The notes under the pieces were generated by a model, which worked only from the letters and a program-made list of their open reading frames with translations, did no database searches and was not told where the DNA came from. A DNA stretch of 64,000 bases from Proales similis (lineage: Eukaryota > Rotifera > Eurotatoria > Ploima > Proalidae), in assembly GCA_019059635.1 (NCBI GenBank), contig JAGVRJ010000006.1:2294001-2358000 (forward strand), read 5' to 3'. Both the position numbers and the translations under genes were made by a program. Numbering within the stretch: the first letter of the stretch is position 1; the number at the start of each line of letters is the position of its first letter. Shown here one piece after another: positions 41,280 to 56,593 of this stretch.

Positions 41280-43765
41280 ATGAATTTCGAAAACCGCTCG
41301 CCCACAACTGCAAGAGCCAAGATGAGTGAGAAGCAGAGTTTCGCCGCCAACGCCCATTCGGTCCTCAACAGCCCATTCAGCCCATACCGTCAACTCATGC
41401 AGGGTCAAATCGATTTGACCAGTCAATTCTGGGCCAAATTCAATCCGTCGTCACTCGACAGCTTTAACTCTGGCATGTACCGATGGAACGGGATCAGTCG
41501 CTATCTCAACTTTGACAGCCTGGCCAATGCGGCAACAGTGACAATGGGCGATGGAAATGAGGAGAGTGATCCCGCACCAGTCAGGCCATATCCCAGTCCT
41601 TTTTTACTCAATCAATTGTCTCAAATCGCCATGCTCAAGAATAAACCATTCGAGAGCCCGCTAAACAGTTCGCAAGTTCAATACGATAGTCCGGCGCCGA
41701 TTGCGCGCAACACGCCCGAGAACAACCAAGTCGCTTTGATCGAATATAGAAACGCCCAGGTTGCTTCATTCACTGTGGACGGCAAGCGTCTAATCTGCTT
41801 GCCGCAAGCGTTCGAGTTGTTTCTAAAGAGTCTGGTCGGCGGCCTGCACACGGTCTACACTAAACTCAAGCGACTCGACATTCAGCCAATCGTGTGCAAT
41901 GTTGAACAAGTAACTAGACCGGTCCGTGTCCAAGTCTTATCTACCACTTATGGCCATTAAATAGGTTCGAGTGCTTCGCGGACTGGGCGCCATTCAGCCC
42001 GGCGTGAACAGGTGCAAACTGATCGCTCCCGAAGAGTTTGATACCTTGTTCGACGATTGCACTAATTCAGGGTAAGCATTGGTCAGTCAGTTTGACTAAT
42101 TCTATGCAAATCACACACTGCCCTTCTTTTCATTCGCCTACTTGAGATCTCAGCTCAATGGCTACTTCACTCGTTTTTTCTATTTTACTCTAATATCGAA
42201 TTTCTCATTTACATTTTCAATTGGCCGCTTCGACCTCGCTCTTCATAATCGTTTTTGATTTTCCCTTAATAGCTGAGCAAACATTCGACTTTTTTTCTTT
42301 ATTTCTAATTTCGAAGCTCAAGACCAGGAAGACCACCAAAGCGTTTCGGCAAAGCAGACAGGACCACTGGTGGCGAGAATTGCGCCAAAAAACGCGCCAT
42401 TGTCGACTGTATGGACGGGAGCAAGGCTAATCGAGACGAGCAGACAAGCAATGTTCAATCGCCGTGCGCTGTTTCCCCATTTGGATCGGCGAGCCCGCAT
42501 CACTCGCCACACGAATCAAACTCAGGCGCTGCGCTCAACGACACTGGACCGGGCGGCTCAGGACATTCGCCCGACTTGGCAAGAACAGTGAGCGAAGAGT
42601 TAATCGCCAATGGCTCGAACTTGTTGGGCGCCGCATGCGCGTTTTACACGCGGCTTCTCGGCCAGGATGGTCGCAAACTTCAATCTTTGAGCTGCACTGC
42701 TCCCACTCAATCTTGTGCGCCACAAATTGAACCTGTCACGCAAGCAAAGTTGTTCTTCCAGTCAGCTCTTTATTTCCGTTGTTCCTTTTCTAATTCAATC
42801 TCCGCTAGATCGATTAACGACGAGCGGCAAATCTGTCTCCACTCTAACGCGCTGATCGATTCTAGTCAAACAGGAGGTAAGCTATCTTGGCCAGGTTTTC
42901 TGTCCTCCTAACGCCAAGAGTTGGACCGGTGATTCAATTTTTGCTCCCAACTTGGCAGTTTTGGCGGCCAACTAAAAAAAACTATTAATTCATGAGAAAG
43001 TCACGTCATTTTCCGGTCCGGTTTCGGAACATGAAATGAACTTCCTCAATTAACGCATCAGTGAGTTATTGAATTTGTCATTTGTAAAATTAGGCGCACA
43101 AAGCAACGACGTCAAAGTAAACATGGAATACCAACAAGTCAATATTAATGAAGACAAACAGAGGAAACCATTAGGAACTCTGAAACACGACGAGTTGATT
43201 AACGCACATCAGAGTGAGTCAGACGCAGCCAATCGGACATGCGTCAAGAGCACACAGCCCGCTCCGCTCGAACAGAGTAATACGACATCTCCGTTTGGGC
43301 ATTCGTCCTCGGCGAATAGCTTCAACCAAATGGTCGATCTAATCAAAAGCAACATTGTACAAATGCAAAATTATTTAAGTAACGACACAAGTAATTTCAA
43401 TATCCTTCTCGTGTCCTTTTTTCCCTCTCTTGGCGGCGCACTTTGTCCCGCAAGTGACGATTCACTTTCTAATCAAGCTCTGATTCGTCTAGAAAATTGG
43501 CAGCAAATGTGGGTTAATGAAAAGAGGAAACGAGTAGAATGCGAACGTCTGATCAAGCGACTCAACCAGAAAGAGCGTAAGCCATTGATTTAGTTGCCCA
43601 TATTAGAATCATATTGATCTAACGCTCCTCTTGTTTTACTCCAATTTAAAAGTAAATCTGAGATATCGCATGAGAGTGAACCGCAGCATAAGACAACTAA
43701 ACGCTTGCAATATGCAGAGGAGGAAGCCGACATGTGGACACCGGCCAAACAGCCAAAGTGTTTGA
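41280..43765 (+). CDS. dac: Dachshund, Ski/Sno/Dac-family regulator
   Basis: About 628 aa in five exons: 41280-41909, 41965-42071, 42323-42876, 43094-43576 and 43653-43765. A nuclear transcriptional cofactor in the eye, limb and neural retinal-determination network. DACHbox-N is nearly invariant: ALIEYRNAQVASFTVDGKRL, ICLPQAFELFLK, LVGGLHTVYTKLKRLDI, NVEQVRVLRGLGAIQPGVNR, then CKLI...FDTLFDDCTN and PGRPPKR. The middle is Ser/Pro-rich. DACHbox-C is present but divergent: FNQMVDLIKSNIVQMQNYL, then a helix LENWQQMWVNEKRKRVECERLIKRL. The frame of the last exon is fixed only by splice phase; its alternative frame (KRLQYAEEEA) looks as plausible, so the C-terminus is uncertain. Confidence 0.88.
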
Positions 43766-44884
43766 TCATCCTCTAATCTCTTGGATGTAGACTCGTTCCA
43801 TTTTGGCTTGGTTTAGTTGAATGAATCAATTGTTCTATTATTTACTTTCAAATCGTTTATTCACTCATTCTCTAAAATAATTTCTGCATTTTTATAAAAT
43901 AGATGAGTACTTAAAATTCGTGAGTAATAAAATGGCCCCAGAAAAAGAAGATGAAAAAAAGAATGATATTAAATGATTAATTGAAATTACGCCGAAAAGC
44001 GAAGGGGAAGGGAACGGGGGGTGATGAAGCAAACGCAATGATAAGATCGAAGGAAATCACACAGAAATCGAATCCGATTTGAACAGATTAGTTTGACTCA
44101 GACTAGAATTGAATTGAAAGACAAAAGCGATGAGAAATTCAGCCATCGAACATTGTCTGAGGCAAAGAAAAAGAGCAACGCCATGCAGTTGTTCGTGTTT
44201 TCTTAGCGAGAATGAGTGAAAAGTTAGTGAGGGAAATATTTTAAATCAACTAAATTAATTTTTTGTCTTTTTTTTCATTTGTTATTTTTCGTGCATTCTT
44301 TTCTAAATTAGTTTCAAACTGAGAATTGATTGAGCCGACAAATAATTGCTGTTTACCAAGACACATTTGATCATAAATTATTTAAGAAATTTAGGAGAGG
44401 AAAAACAAATGGATTAGGAAAATAATCGATTTTTTTATGAGCACCTTGGGCATGAGATTTTTTTTCTCTATTTTTTGTTTGAATTTTTTGGATCAATTCT
44501 GTTTGAATCAATGCGGTTTAATGGCTGAAATAAGTGTGGATTGGGTCGAGTGCATTTGCTTTATGATCATTAATTCGAGCAAATTATCAAAGAGAGGCGG
44601 ATCAAAAGAATTTAGATAAAAGAAGATTATAAAAAAGGGATCAAGCCGTCTATGCTGGTCAGGCTAATATTCGAGATAAAAAGGAATAAATGATAGAAAG
44701 ATAAATAACTACGCCCGGCCGGGCTGTATGTGCTCAATGTGTCGAATTTTGTTTGAGATCGGCTCGAGCGCAAATTATCAAACCGCTTAATAATTAAGAG
44801 TCTTGCATCAAACGCGTTGGGCAATATAAAGGTCAAGAACGATGGATATTGGTCAACTTGGTCGACTTAAAACGCACAGACAAG
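43766..44884. other. AT-rich gap between dac and the MARF1-like gene
   Basis: Distinctly AT-rich (notably 43830-44480), with no gene seen. It holds both 3' UTRs of converging genes. Confidence 0.5.
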
Positions 44885-47800
44885 TTAAAAATCAGAATGC
44901 GAGCTATTCATGAATTGATGCTGAGCAAAAGGATGCAAGACGCCGCTCATATGAGCAAATCGCATTGGATTCAGCTCATTCATGTTTAATTGAGAAGTCT
45001 GATGCGACTGACTTATGGGCGACAGTGGCGCTTCAAAAGTTAATTAGGCGAAATTAGAATTTAGAATGCAAGCAGGAGCAAATATGGCAAAAGGGCACTA
45101 ACCTTGAAACGGATCATTCGCTAATTCGGACGGCAGCACTTCCAAGTAGGACACGGGCAAAAACTCTTTGTTGAGGCTAATTCGCTTGTCGGCGTATTTA
45201 CGTGTGCTCACAACCAGACTCAAGCCTTGGCTGAACAGCAAATAAGAGTCGATAAATCCGAGCTGCTTGTGAGGAAATCCGGAGTTGGTCATTTCTTTTG
45301 CTTGCTGCAGACCAAGCGCCAGTGGAAACGATAGTTTGTAGCACGCCTCCAGATCACCGAAACTCATCTCAAACACATTGGCCATTTTGAACAAAGTGAT
45401 TATTTGCTTTGCAAATAGATAACGATCGCTCAGTCCGAGCACGACGGTTCGATTGGCTTCACTTCGAGTTTGCAAGTAGTCAGACAAGCATCTGAAGAGA
45501 AAATTGAAGCTTCGAGAGTTGAAGTTGGCCGCACTAATTCTCAGTTCGGGGTTTGAGTCAATTGTCAGTGAATAGAAATCGCTCAAAGTAAAGCAATTTC
45601 CGATCGACTGACACTGACGAATAGAGGCGAGCAGAGTTTCATCCAAATTCTCAAACAGCCGCTTTAGAATGAGACGAGCCACGTGTCGCAGTTCTCTTTC
45701 GTTGATCTTTTCGAGTTGAAGCAAATGATCGGTGCCACCCTGGGCGATCATTTGCAGGTCGAACTTTTGCAGCGGCAACAACTTAAACAACTGAGCAACA
45801 TTTCTACACTCAAAGTCTGCCAAATAGATTTGATGAAAACGAAAGTTGTACAAATGCAACAAGTCCTCCATTTGCGGAGAGCTGATCAAAAGCTGATGTC
45901 CATTTTCTTCGACCAACTTAACCAAATTCTGGCAAATCAGATCGAGCATGATCTCGCGTTTGAGTTGAATGAACTGCAGATCGCCTTGCGAGAATATTTG
46001 CACCGTGTCCGGCATGGCTTCAAGCAGATCCATGAGCTTGGTAAAGCCGTAGTTGCTCAGCTTGCACTGGCGTCCAAAGTGATGGTGGAATGTGGGAATG
46101 AACTTGTTGAACGGAATTGAGAAGCGCGGCTTGTGCTTGAGCATGTCAATTATATCCAACGCCAGTCGTGCAGTGCAGACACGTTCCTCTTCTACTTGGG
46201 TGACTTTTGGTATCTGAATAAAGGTGCGTCCTTCGACCTCTTTGCGGCAAATTATCGAGTCGGGCACTTCGGCCAGCATGTCTTCGAGAAAACAAACGCC
46301 GTAGTCTTTGATATCAAACGATCTGCAGAAATGCTTTTCGAACGCGTTCGGATATTCTTCCGCAAACATCTGCTTGGCTGAGTCGGCCTTGAGCACCTTG
46401 ACCAGGTCGTTGCTGAAGCGTCTCACTTGAACTCGATGCGTGAGCGTAAGCCGCTTTTCAAATTGACCGTCCATCACTTGAAGCACATGAGGAATCGACT
46501 CGAGCAGATCGTAGATCTTGGTAAAGCCATAGTCTGCCACTCTGCACTGTTTGCCAAATTTCTTGTGATATTCACTGTTGAATTTGGACACTGGCAGAAT
46601 ACAATGCGGAATGCTCTTGAAGAGCTCAATGATTTCATGGCAAAACTGGCTCAGTCTTCGCTGCACATCCTCTTGTGCCTCGTCGGTTTCGTCATTAAAT
46701 TGCTCGCTGGTGCGGCTCAAGTCAACAGAACGCTTTCGTCCTGCTGGGTTGGCAGCCAGTGAGCTTGCTTTGGCCTTGTCATTTTCCCATTGTAACTGCT
46801 TATAGAAGCCTCGGTTATACTGAATCTGCACGTCTTGAGCGCACGTGATCAGATGCTCCAGGGGCACTCCGTCCTCCTCATCAATGACCAGCTTTGATTG
46901 AAACGCTGCGTCCGAGTCGGATAGCTGGGAGCTGCTCGTATCGCTATGAATGCAGCAGCGATAACAGTCCATAAAGCTCAATAGCGGCATTTGGCCGCCA
47001 TGATCATTTAGCAGTTTATGCACAATGGACTTGAACGCCCTGAGAGATATGATCACGTTGGGCAGCCAGGAGATGCCGCCGTTAGCCACCGTGTTGCTCA
47101 GCAATGTTCGCGGGGCGCTTCCCTGCGACGTATGCAAGCTACAATAGGGCGTGTCTAAAAGGTTTTGCATCTCGTCTTCGACCTCTTCTTGCAATAATTT
47201 GCTGTTCAATCGAATCAGTCGACCTTGTCCATCCTTGTCCTGAATGATTTGCACCACATCTTTGAGCTTAAACAGCTCGGCCACCGTTATACGCGTGTTG
47301 TATCTCACCTCGAACATTTCAATGAATCGAGTGAGCGGCATCTCCACCATATCGCTCGATTTCAGCAACGCAATCACCTTCGACCTGGGCGAATCACTGC
47401 TCGACGAAGACGATATGCTCACGTTCAAACGCTTGTAGCCAATCTTCTTGTGATGCAGACAAGATATGGCGAGGCGCGCGTCCTCTTTGCTTCCGAGCTT
47501 CACCACGCCCAGCAGCGACTTGTCAGGATTGGCGATCACTTTGACGCTGAGCACTTCTTTGCAATGCTTGCGAAAGTTCTCAGCCAGAATTCGCTTCCAC
47601 TCATCTGCGCTTATCTTGTAGTCCAGATTACGAACATGAAGCACAATGTGAAACTTATCATCCGGCTGCTCAATGTTCGACTGCTGTCCAGTGTGCTCTT
47701 CAAGCAACTTGCGACGAACATTTCCCCGAGCCGGCTTCGAGCCCTTCTGCGACTCGTTTCTTCTGCTCCGGTTCTCATTGCTGGCGGCTGCGTGAACGTT

Positions 47801-48838
47801 GCTTTGATGGGAATGATGGCCTCTCTGACGCAGGCCATTCAGGTTTTCATACGAGCACGATTGAGGCATTTGAAAGCCCTGCTTTTCTCGGCAAAACATC
47901 GTCGTTGAACTTTTTGTTATTCTCTTGTTCATTCTTCCATGTTTGCCAGTTTCTCTGCACGTTAGAGCATCAAAGCGTTGATTTTGTTCTTAAGAAAATT
48001 AAAACGCATTTATCGTTCGCTAAGAGATGTGTGAGACGAAGCCAAGAAAAAGCTCACCGTTCATGTTGGAAAAGTCATCATGAGGAGGAGTTGAAGTGCA
48101 CGAAGCGAATTTGTTTTGAAACTCGTTCGAGTGGGCGCCGAATAATGGAAGCATCATTTGAGTAACAGGTGGCCAAAAAAATCCGCTCAAATTCGGTTCC
48201 TCTGGCGCGCCAATCGAACAAGCATTTTCCGAGTGATCGATCGAAAACTCTAGATTGGCAGGCGCAAGATTTTTTATGTCATTCAAAACCAGACGCGGCG
48301 GATTGAGAGCCTTGGCCTGGTATCTTGAATTGTCGAATCTGTTGGGATCGAATTGTCGACTTGGCGACAACGGCCGATCGGACACAGGCATAGGCATTAA
48401 ATTCGAATATCGCGCCTCTAAATCAGCTTGGTTAAAACTGTCCCTGCTTATTTCATTGAAACAAGTCGGAATGGGCGAATATAAAACACTGCGCTCGTTG
48501 TTGGTTGAGAACTGTTCAAGAAACTTGAGCTGATAGGACTCGTTTTGTCCGCTCGTGCTCAATAATTCCTGGGGAGAAAAAGGACGCCGACTGGAGAGAA
48601 GCTCACTACAGTCGTAGCGTCTGCACTGCTCGATTTCAAGCTCGATGTTGGACTCGTTGTCGTTCGAGTTGTTTACTCGAGTGTAGGCGTCCCAATTAAA
48701 CGTCTGGTGGCCGCCGTCGACTGGATAGACTCCAAGGCTGTTGGTGTGAGCCTCTTCAATCATCAAGGACTTGAGGTTCTCTTCAATCCAAAAGTTTGAT
48801 GCACTGGGCGAACGCTGTTCTCTCGCTCCAATATTCAT
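44885..48838 (-). CDS. MARF1: MARF1-like RRM and LOTUS-domain protein
   Basis: 1258 aa in three exons: 48058-48838, 45103-47952 and 44885-45030, phase-1 introns. The large open frame ends at a splice donor (CAAG|GTTAGT), not a true stop; the last exon adds about 48 residues. The N-terminal 280 residues are disordered. An RRM follows (HIVLHVRNLDYKISADEWKRIL). Then comes a series of LOTUS/OST-HTH domains with the repeated pattern VARLL...P...P...F...Y...FG.QC...DYGF.KL.DLLE.IP (for example VADYGFTKIYDLLESIP and LSNYGFTKLMDLLEAMP). This is the domain set of MARF1/limkain b1, which destabilises mRNAs in germ cells. I see no NYN nuclease domain, so mRNA decay would need recruited factors, as reported for the fly protein. 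Confidence 0.85.
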
Positions 48839-49880
48839 TGTCTCGCATCCGATCTAAAGCTTTAAGCAATAAGAGAAATGAAGTTTTGAGCGAGAATTAT
48901 GACGACGCTCATCAAACGGCAATAGGAGTTCCCAGGCTAGCAAATTCCTTTTTGTACTCAATCACCCATGCCTCGTCATTCGGTTGTTTGTAATCGACTG
49001 AATGAATTCGGCTTCAAAAATGGAGTAGAATCCGCTTTTGAAATAATAACAACAACAACAGTAAGATTTAAATCGTATCCCCCGCGCCAGGGCGGGCTAA
49101 CTAAAATCGAGCAAGCTCGCACACTCGCTTCGCTTACAATAACTCAACACTGAGCAGAGCAAAGCACTGAGCGGAGCGAAAATCTGTGTAAGCTTGTTTA
49201 CTGGGCCGACGAGCGAACGAACGCATCGATCAAATGGATGAGCAGTTATGTTGAAGAAGACGAAGAAAAAGAGTAGGACGCGTGCGGCTCTCGCATTTCG
49301 AATTTTTGCTAAGCAAATTTTACATCATGCACAAACGGCTTCAAAATTCATTTGTAATTTAGAGAGTTCAACTTCAAGTTCTCTAGCAAACGACTGCAGT
49401 CTATGCGATGTGCGCGCTCGTGCTCGTGGAAGGCGCTTCGCCAATATTCACAGCAGCAAAATCAACAACAACAACAAAACTGTCTAGATTGTTTGTATTG
49501 GATGCTTCTTCTTCTTCTTCTTCTTGTTTGGAGTGAGCGTTCGACTAATTGGCGGAGAAAGCTTGAAAGTTTATTGGTGAACGATCATTGAACTAAAGAG
49601 GAAGCAAGAATAGGAAGAGAGAGAGAGAGAACAAAGAAAACGGCCAACAAATACACGAGTTGGGTATAGAAGCAAACTATGCACGAGAAAGCCACAGACC
49701 TCGAGCAAATGAATCGGTCTCTCAATATTACAAGACATACAAACAACATGAAATGAAGAACAAGTCGCACGCCTGTTTGGCTGTGATCGAATAGCTGTTG
49801 GCTTGTATGTGAACTCAGCCTGAATCTGCCGGATGGAGTGCAAAGAGAGAGAGAGAGAGAGAAAACGTCGATTGGCCGAC
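48839..49880. other. 1-kb gap without a recognised gene
   Basis: Contains AACAACAACA runs (49050, 49459), a TTCTTCTTCTTC run near 49507 and GAGAGAGA runs near 49618 and 49847. No convincing coding frame. Confidence 0.45.
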
Positions 49881-53077
<3,197 letters not shown>

Positions 53078-54127
53078 GCGTCGAGCCGGCCCAGTAGGGC
53101 AACGAGTGAGGGCTTTATCTCTAAACGTGACATTGTCTAGTTCTTATTTGTTTTTTGTTTCTCTTTTTTTTCTCTCTTTCTCTCCCTCTCTATACTCGTT
53201 TCTTTCCCTTCTGGCCCAAAAATGGGCTCGCTCGTTTGGTTTTCGTTTAAAAAGAAATAAGAATTGTTTTTATTTCCTCTATTATATATTCACTTGTCAG
53301 TCCTCTTCGTCTGCCGTGCCGGGCTTTGGTCACGCCGAGTCCTTTGAAGTTGCGATTTATTTCACTTAAGAAGAAGATATGAGCGTGAGAGAGCAAGTCC
53401 CGAATTCAAATGATCGTCGTCAGTTATAGAAGCTCGGAAATGAAATCTTTGCAACATGTCCATGCCACACACACATAGACACACACAGAAAATTTTATTT
53501 TATCAAAGTCCACCCGAACGCTAGAAACTCCAAGCGAGCTCGTTTGCAATTTTGTTCATAGCTATTCAAACAAAAACAGACTAAGAGCCTAATAAACGAA
53601 ATAAATCAACAACAAATAAAAGAATATAGCCTTGAGGTCAAATTAGATAATAAGTTTTAGTCTAGGCTTGTTATTTTAAGGAACTGGGCTTGGCTCGCCT
53701 TTAAGGTAATATTCACGTTTAAAACAAAATCGTTTAGAACCTGACCAGGATAGAAACGTAAGAGTCGAACAGGGCTTTTGATCAAAACCCAACACCAACT
53801 TTCAATTCCATGCGCTCTTTTTACTATTTCTGATTCACTGTCTAAATTTTAATCATTTAAAAAGATAACAACAGCAAAACCGGCACAAGACCTCGATGAT
53901 TAGAAATGATTCACATTTTGGGTTCTAATTCTTGTACACGCTATCGAGTGCAAGCTTAATCAGCAAAGGCTCCGTTGCAGTGCGATCTGACTCGGCTAGA
54001 GTAGAATCGGCTAAAGGCTAAAAGACTTAACCAAGTCTGGCTATTTCTTAAATGACTCGCGCTAAATTTAAATGCAAAATAAATAGCCTCATTTCGATCT
54101 TGTCATTTATATTTTATTCATGTTTGT
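53078..54127. other. 3' UTR region and gap
   Basis: No gene seen. CT-rich tract at about 53165-53195, ACACACACA near 53466-53488. AATAAA signals near 53592 and 53600 may end the hnRNP transcript; the fucosyltransferase 3' end converges from the right. Confidence 0.45.
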
Positions 54128-55510
54128 TCAAGATTCGATAAGCTGTACTGAAAGTTTATCTGAAGGCTTGACTTTAAGCTCACCATTTGATATTCGCTCG
54201 ACATCTAAACAGTTGGACTCGACGCCCATTCTCTCTTCCAGATTGTCTATTACTTGCTTTTTTATGCCAGTATATCGCTCCAACTGAAGCTGAATGCACA
54301 TTTCGCACAAATAAGGCTGTTTGGGGATCTCAGTCTCGAAAGAAATGAATCTTTTCCAGTTGAAGTAACCAGCGTACGCTGTTGAATTAGAATCGAGATA
54401 AAGCAAGTATTCAGCCAAGCCTCTAACGTCAGAAAACTGTCGAACGTCAATGAAGGCCGAACGAGGTAAATATTTTGAATAATCGCTACCACCAAATACG
54501 ACCGGCACAATGTCATGCCTGACTGCATCAAAGAGCTTCTCGGTTACATAATCTTCACAAAGGCTATTCTCGAATGCCAAATAGAATTTGTAGTGGCGCG
54601 ACAAAAAGTCTCGATTGCAGTGTTTGTCTAAATGTGTATCACACAGTGGCCGGCTCGATCTGATTCGGTCTTGACATTTTCCGTATAAATCGACCGGAAG
54701 ATGTTCGCTCAATTCTTCAATGAACTCAAGCCTTTTGTTTTTGGCGATGCATGAACTTATAAGGCCGAAAACGAGACGGGTTTTACGCGACAAGTTGGGC
54801 GCGAAAGACTTGTTTTGAGATGAAGAATGCCACCTGATGCCAGAATTGGCCAAGTAAATTGAGGTGAAATCGGACGATAGCTTGTAGGTTGCAGTTAAGT
54901 TAAATACGTTGTCATAGGCTGTGCAAAGTGGACAATGAATTGACGACTCGTAAACAAGATAGACCCATCTTTGAAGAAAATGCCTATAAGAAGGAAAACG
55001 TTCTATTCTACTTCGAATGTGAAAAACGACCATGTCACTTTGACTGATCAAGGAACGGTCCGTAGTCAAACGACAGTTGGTAACTGGACACGCGTTTTTC
55101 TCGAACGGCGTCCGCTCGCCTTCGCCATATTCAAATATGGGATCTCCTCTAAAATTGTTCCAGAGCAAGATGGTTTTTATCTGCTCGGAGCTATTCAAAC
55201 AGGTCATGTTCAGGGTGAGATTTTGAAACAATGGCACTCGAACTGGATACTCTTGTCCTTCCAGCTCGAGGCGTTCATTAACTTGCTTAACAAACGGATC
55301 GCATTCTTCTTCTTGTTCGAAGCGTCCAATTGGTGAACTCCTACTCATATCGATTTTGTATGGCTGGAAATCAGGCGCGGTCGATCGAACCTGGAACAAG
55401 GTGTATTGAAGAGAGATCCATATGGCGGTAAGAAAGTTGCTTGATAAATTAAGAACGATGACTGCAATCATAAAGAAAAACAGAACTCGTCTCAGCCGAA
55501 GCCTAATCAT
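54128..55510 (-). CDS. Alpha-1,3-fucosyltransferase (GT10)
   Basis: 460 aa, single exon. The ATG at 55510 starts a type II signal anchor (MIRLRLRRVLFFFMIAVIVLNL...). The catalytic domain has the family order: TILLWNNFRGDP (acceptor side), CRLTTDRSLISQSDMVVFHIR, RWVYLVYESS, NLTATYKLSSDF and the donor-binding motif FYLAFENSLCEDYVTEKLFDAVRHDIVPVVFG. It ends with a WKRF..E and Cys pair C..CIQLQ. It transfers fucose from GDP-fucose to N-glycan or other acceptors in the Golgi. The E-rich ENS..DYVTEK site is intact. Whether it makes core alpha-1,3 or Lewis-type linkages cannot be read from sequence by eye. Confidence 0.92.
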   Translation of the reverse strand: MIRLRLRRVLFFFMIAVIVLNLSSNFLTAIWISLQYTLFQVRSTAPDFQPYKIDMSRSSPIGRFEQEEECDPFVKQVNERLELEGQEYPVRVPLFQNLTLNMTCLNSSEQIKTILLWNNFRGDPIFEYGEGERTPFEKNACPVTNCRLTTDRSLISQSDMVVFHIRSRIERFPSYRHFLQRWVYLVYESSIHCPLCTAYDNVFNLTATYKLSSDFTSIYLANSGIRWHSSSQNKSFAPNLSRKTRLVFGLISSCIAKNKRLEFIEELSEHLPVDLYGKCQDRIRSSRPLCDTHLDKHCNRDFLSRHYKFYLAFENSLCEDYVTEKLFDAVRHDIVPVVFGGSDYSKYLPRSAFIDVRQFSDVRGLAEYLLYLDSNSTAYAGYFNWKRFISFETEIPKQPYLCEMCIQLQLERYTGIKKQVIDNLEERMGVESNCLDVERISNGELKVKPSDKLSVQLIES

Positions 55511-56593
55511 CGTCCTGGATCGATGAACAGCTTTTGCCAGTTCGGAGAATTCTCCTGCACAATTGTGTCGCTTTACACCGAACTCAATAAAATTCACCAG
55601 ATCAAAACTGATAAACGGTCTAATGCAATCCGATTATGAGTGAATTGTTTTAATGTCCACTTAATTTAGCATTCATTATTAAGTTGGGAGATGATTGTTC
55701 AGGTAATCGGCAGTCACCGCACCCATGTCTAGACTCGATATACAATCCGATCTTTTTTCATAAAAAAAGTCTCTTCTTGGCGTTTTAGCAGTACATTCGA
55801 GTTTGAAATGTTCGACTAAGCTAGTAAGAGCTCGGTGGCCTTTATTCGTTTTTTTTCCTGGTGAAATGATTGGGTCTCATCCATATTGTGATGAGCAACT
55901 GAGATTTAAGTTTAGCCTTACAAACGATATCAAATAGTTTTTGATGTTTGACTGAGAAGAAGAATTTTTCTGGCAGATATGTTTGAGCTGTGTTGGAAGA
56001 TGCTGGCACTAGCTTATGAGAACAAACGTAAAGATAGTTTTGCACAAGTTGGCTAATCGCCGACAGGTCAAGAATCGAATAAATCAACGAACGGACAGAT
56101 GGGCCGTGGCGTTAGACCTACCAAAATGGCAAGTGAACTAGAACGGTACGCTCTCGACGGCTTGACCTCTATTTTGGTTCTGCACGCCTTTATATTATGC
56201 CTGATCGGCGTCAGGTCGTTGTTTGATCTCCACGAAGCTTGTTCCATTCACTTGTTCCTATGCACCGGGTTTATTCGCTCAAAAGCTATTCGAAATTCTC
56301 AACCAAGCATAGCCTGCCACTTTTAGAACACTTTTCTATTGAAAAGACCGGGATGAGTGAAATAAGCGCACTCAAAGCCAAAATAGGTCAGTGAAAGATT
56401 CATATGCACTAACGCTTCTTCTTTTCATATTTAAAATAAAATTAATTTCTTTTAGAGGTAAGACACAGTTGGTTGTTTGATTGAAAACGTGCCACTAATA
56501 CTTAGATCGTAGCAAACAAGAGCAGCGCGCGAAGCATTCCTCAAAGGAGCAGTAAACAATTCAAAGCCAGATTCGAGCAATCAAAATAAGAAC
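55511..56593. other. Divergent gap, may hold 5' exons of the septin gene
   Basis: Small donor-like and acceptor-like sites occur on plus (for example ATG at 56353 followed by GGTCAGTG, and CTTAG near 56505), suggesting a 5' UTR intron. No frame continues into the septin start, so I leave them out. Confidence 0.4.

Noticed and set aside
47225-47908. 227-codon plus frame inside the MARF1-like gene
   Set aside because: It is the antisense shadow of a conserved RRM-containing exon.
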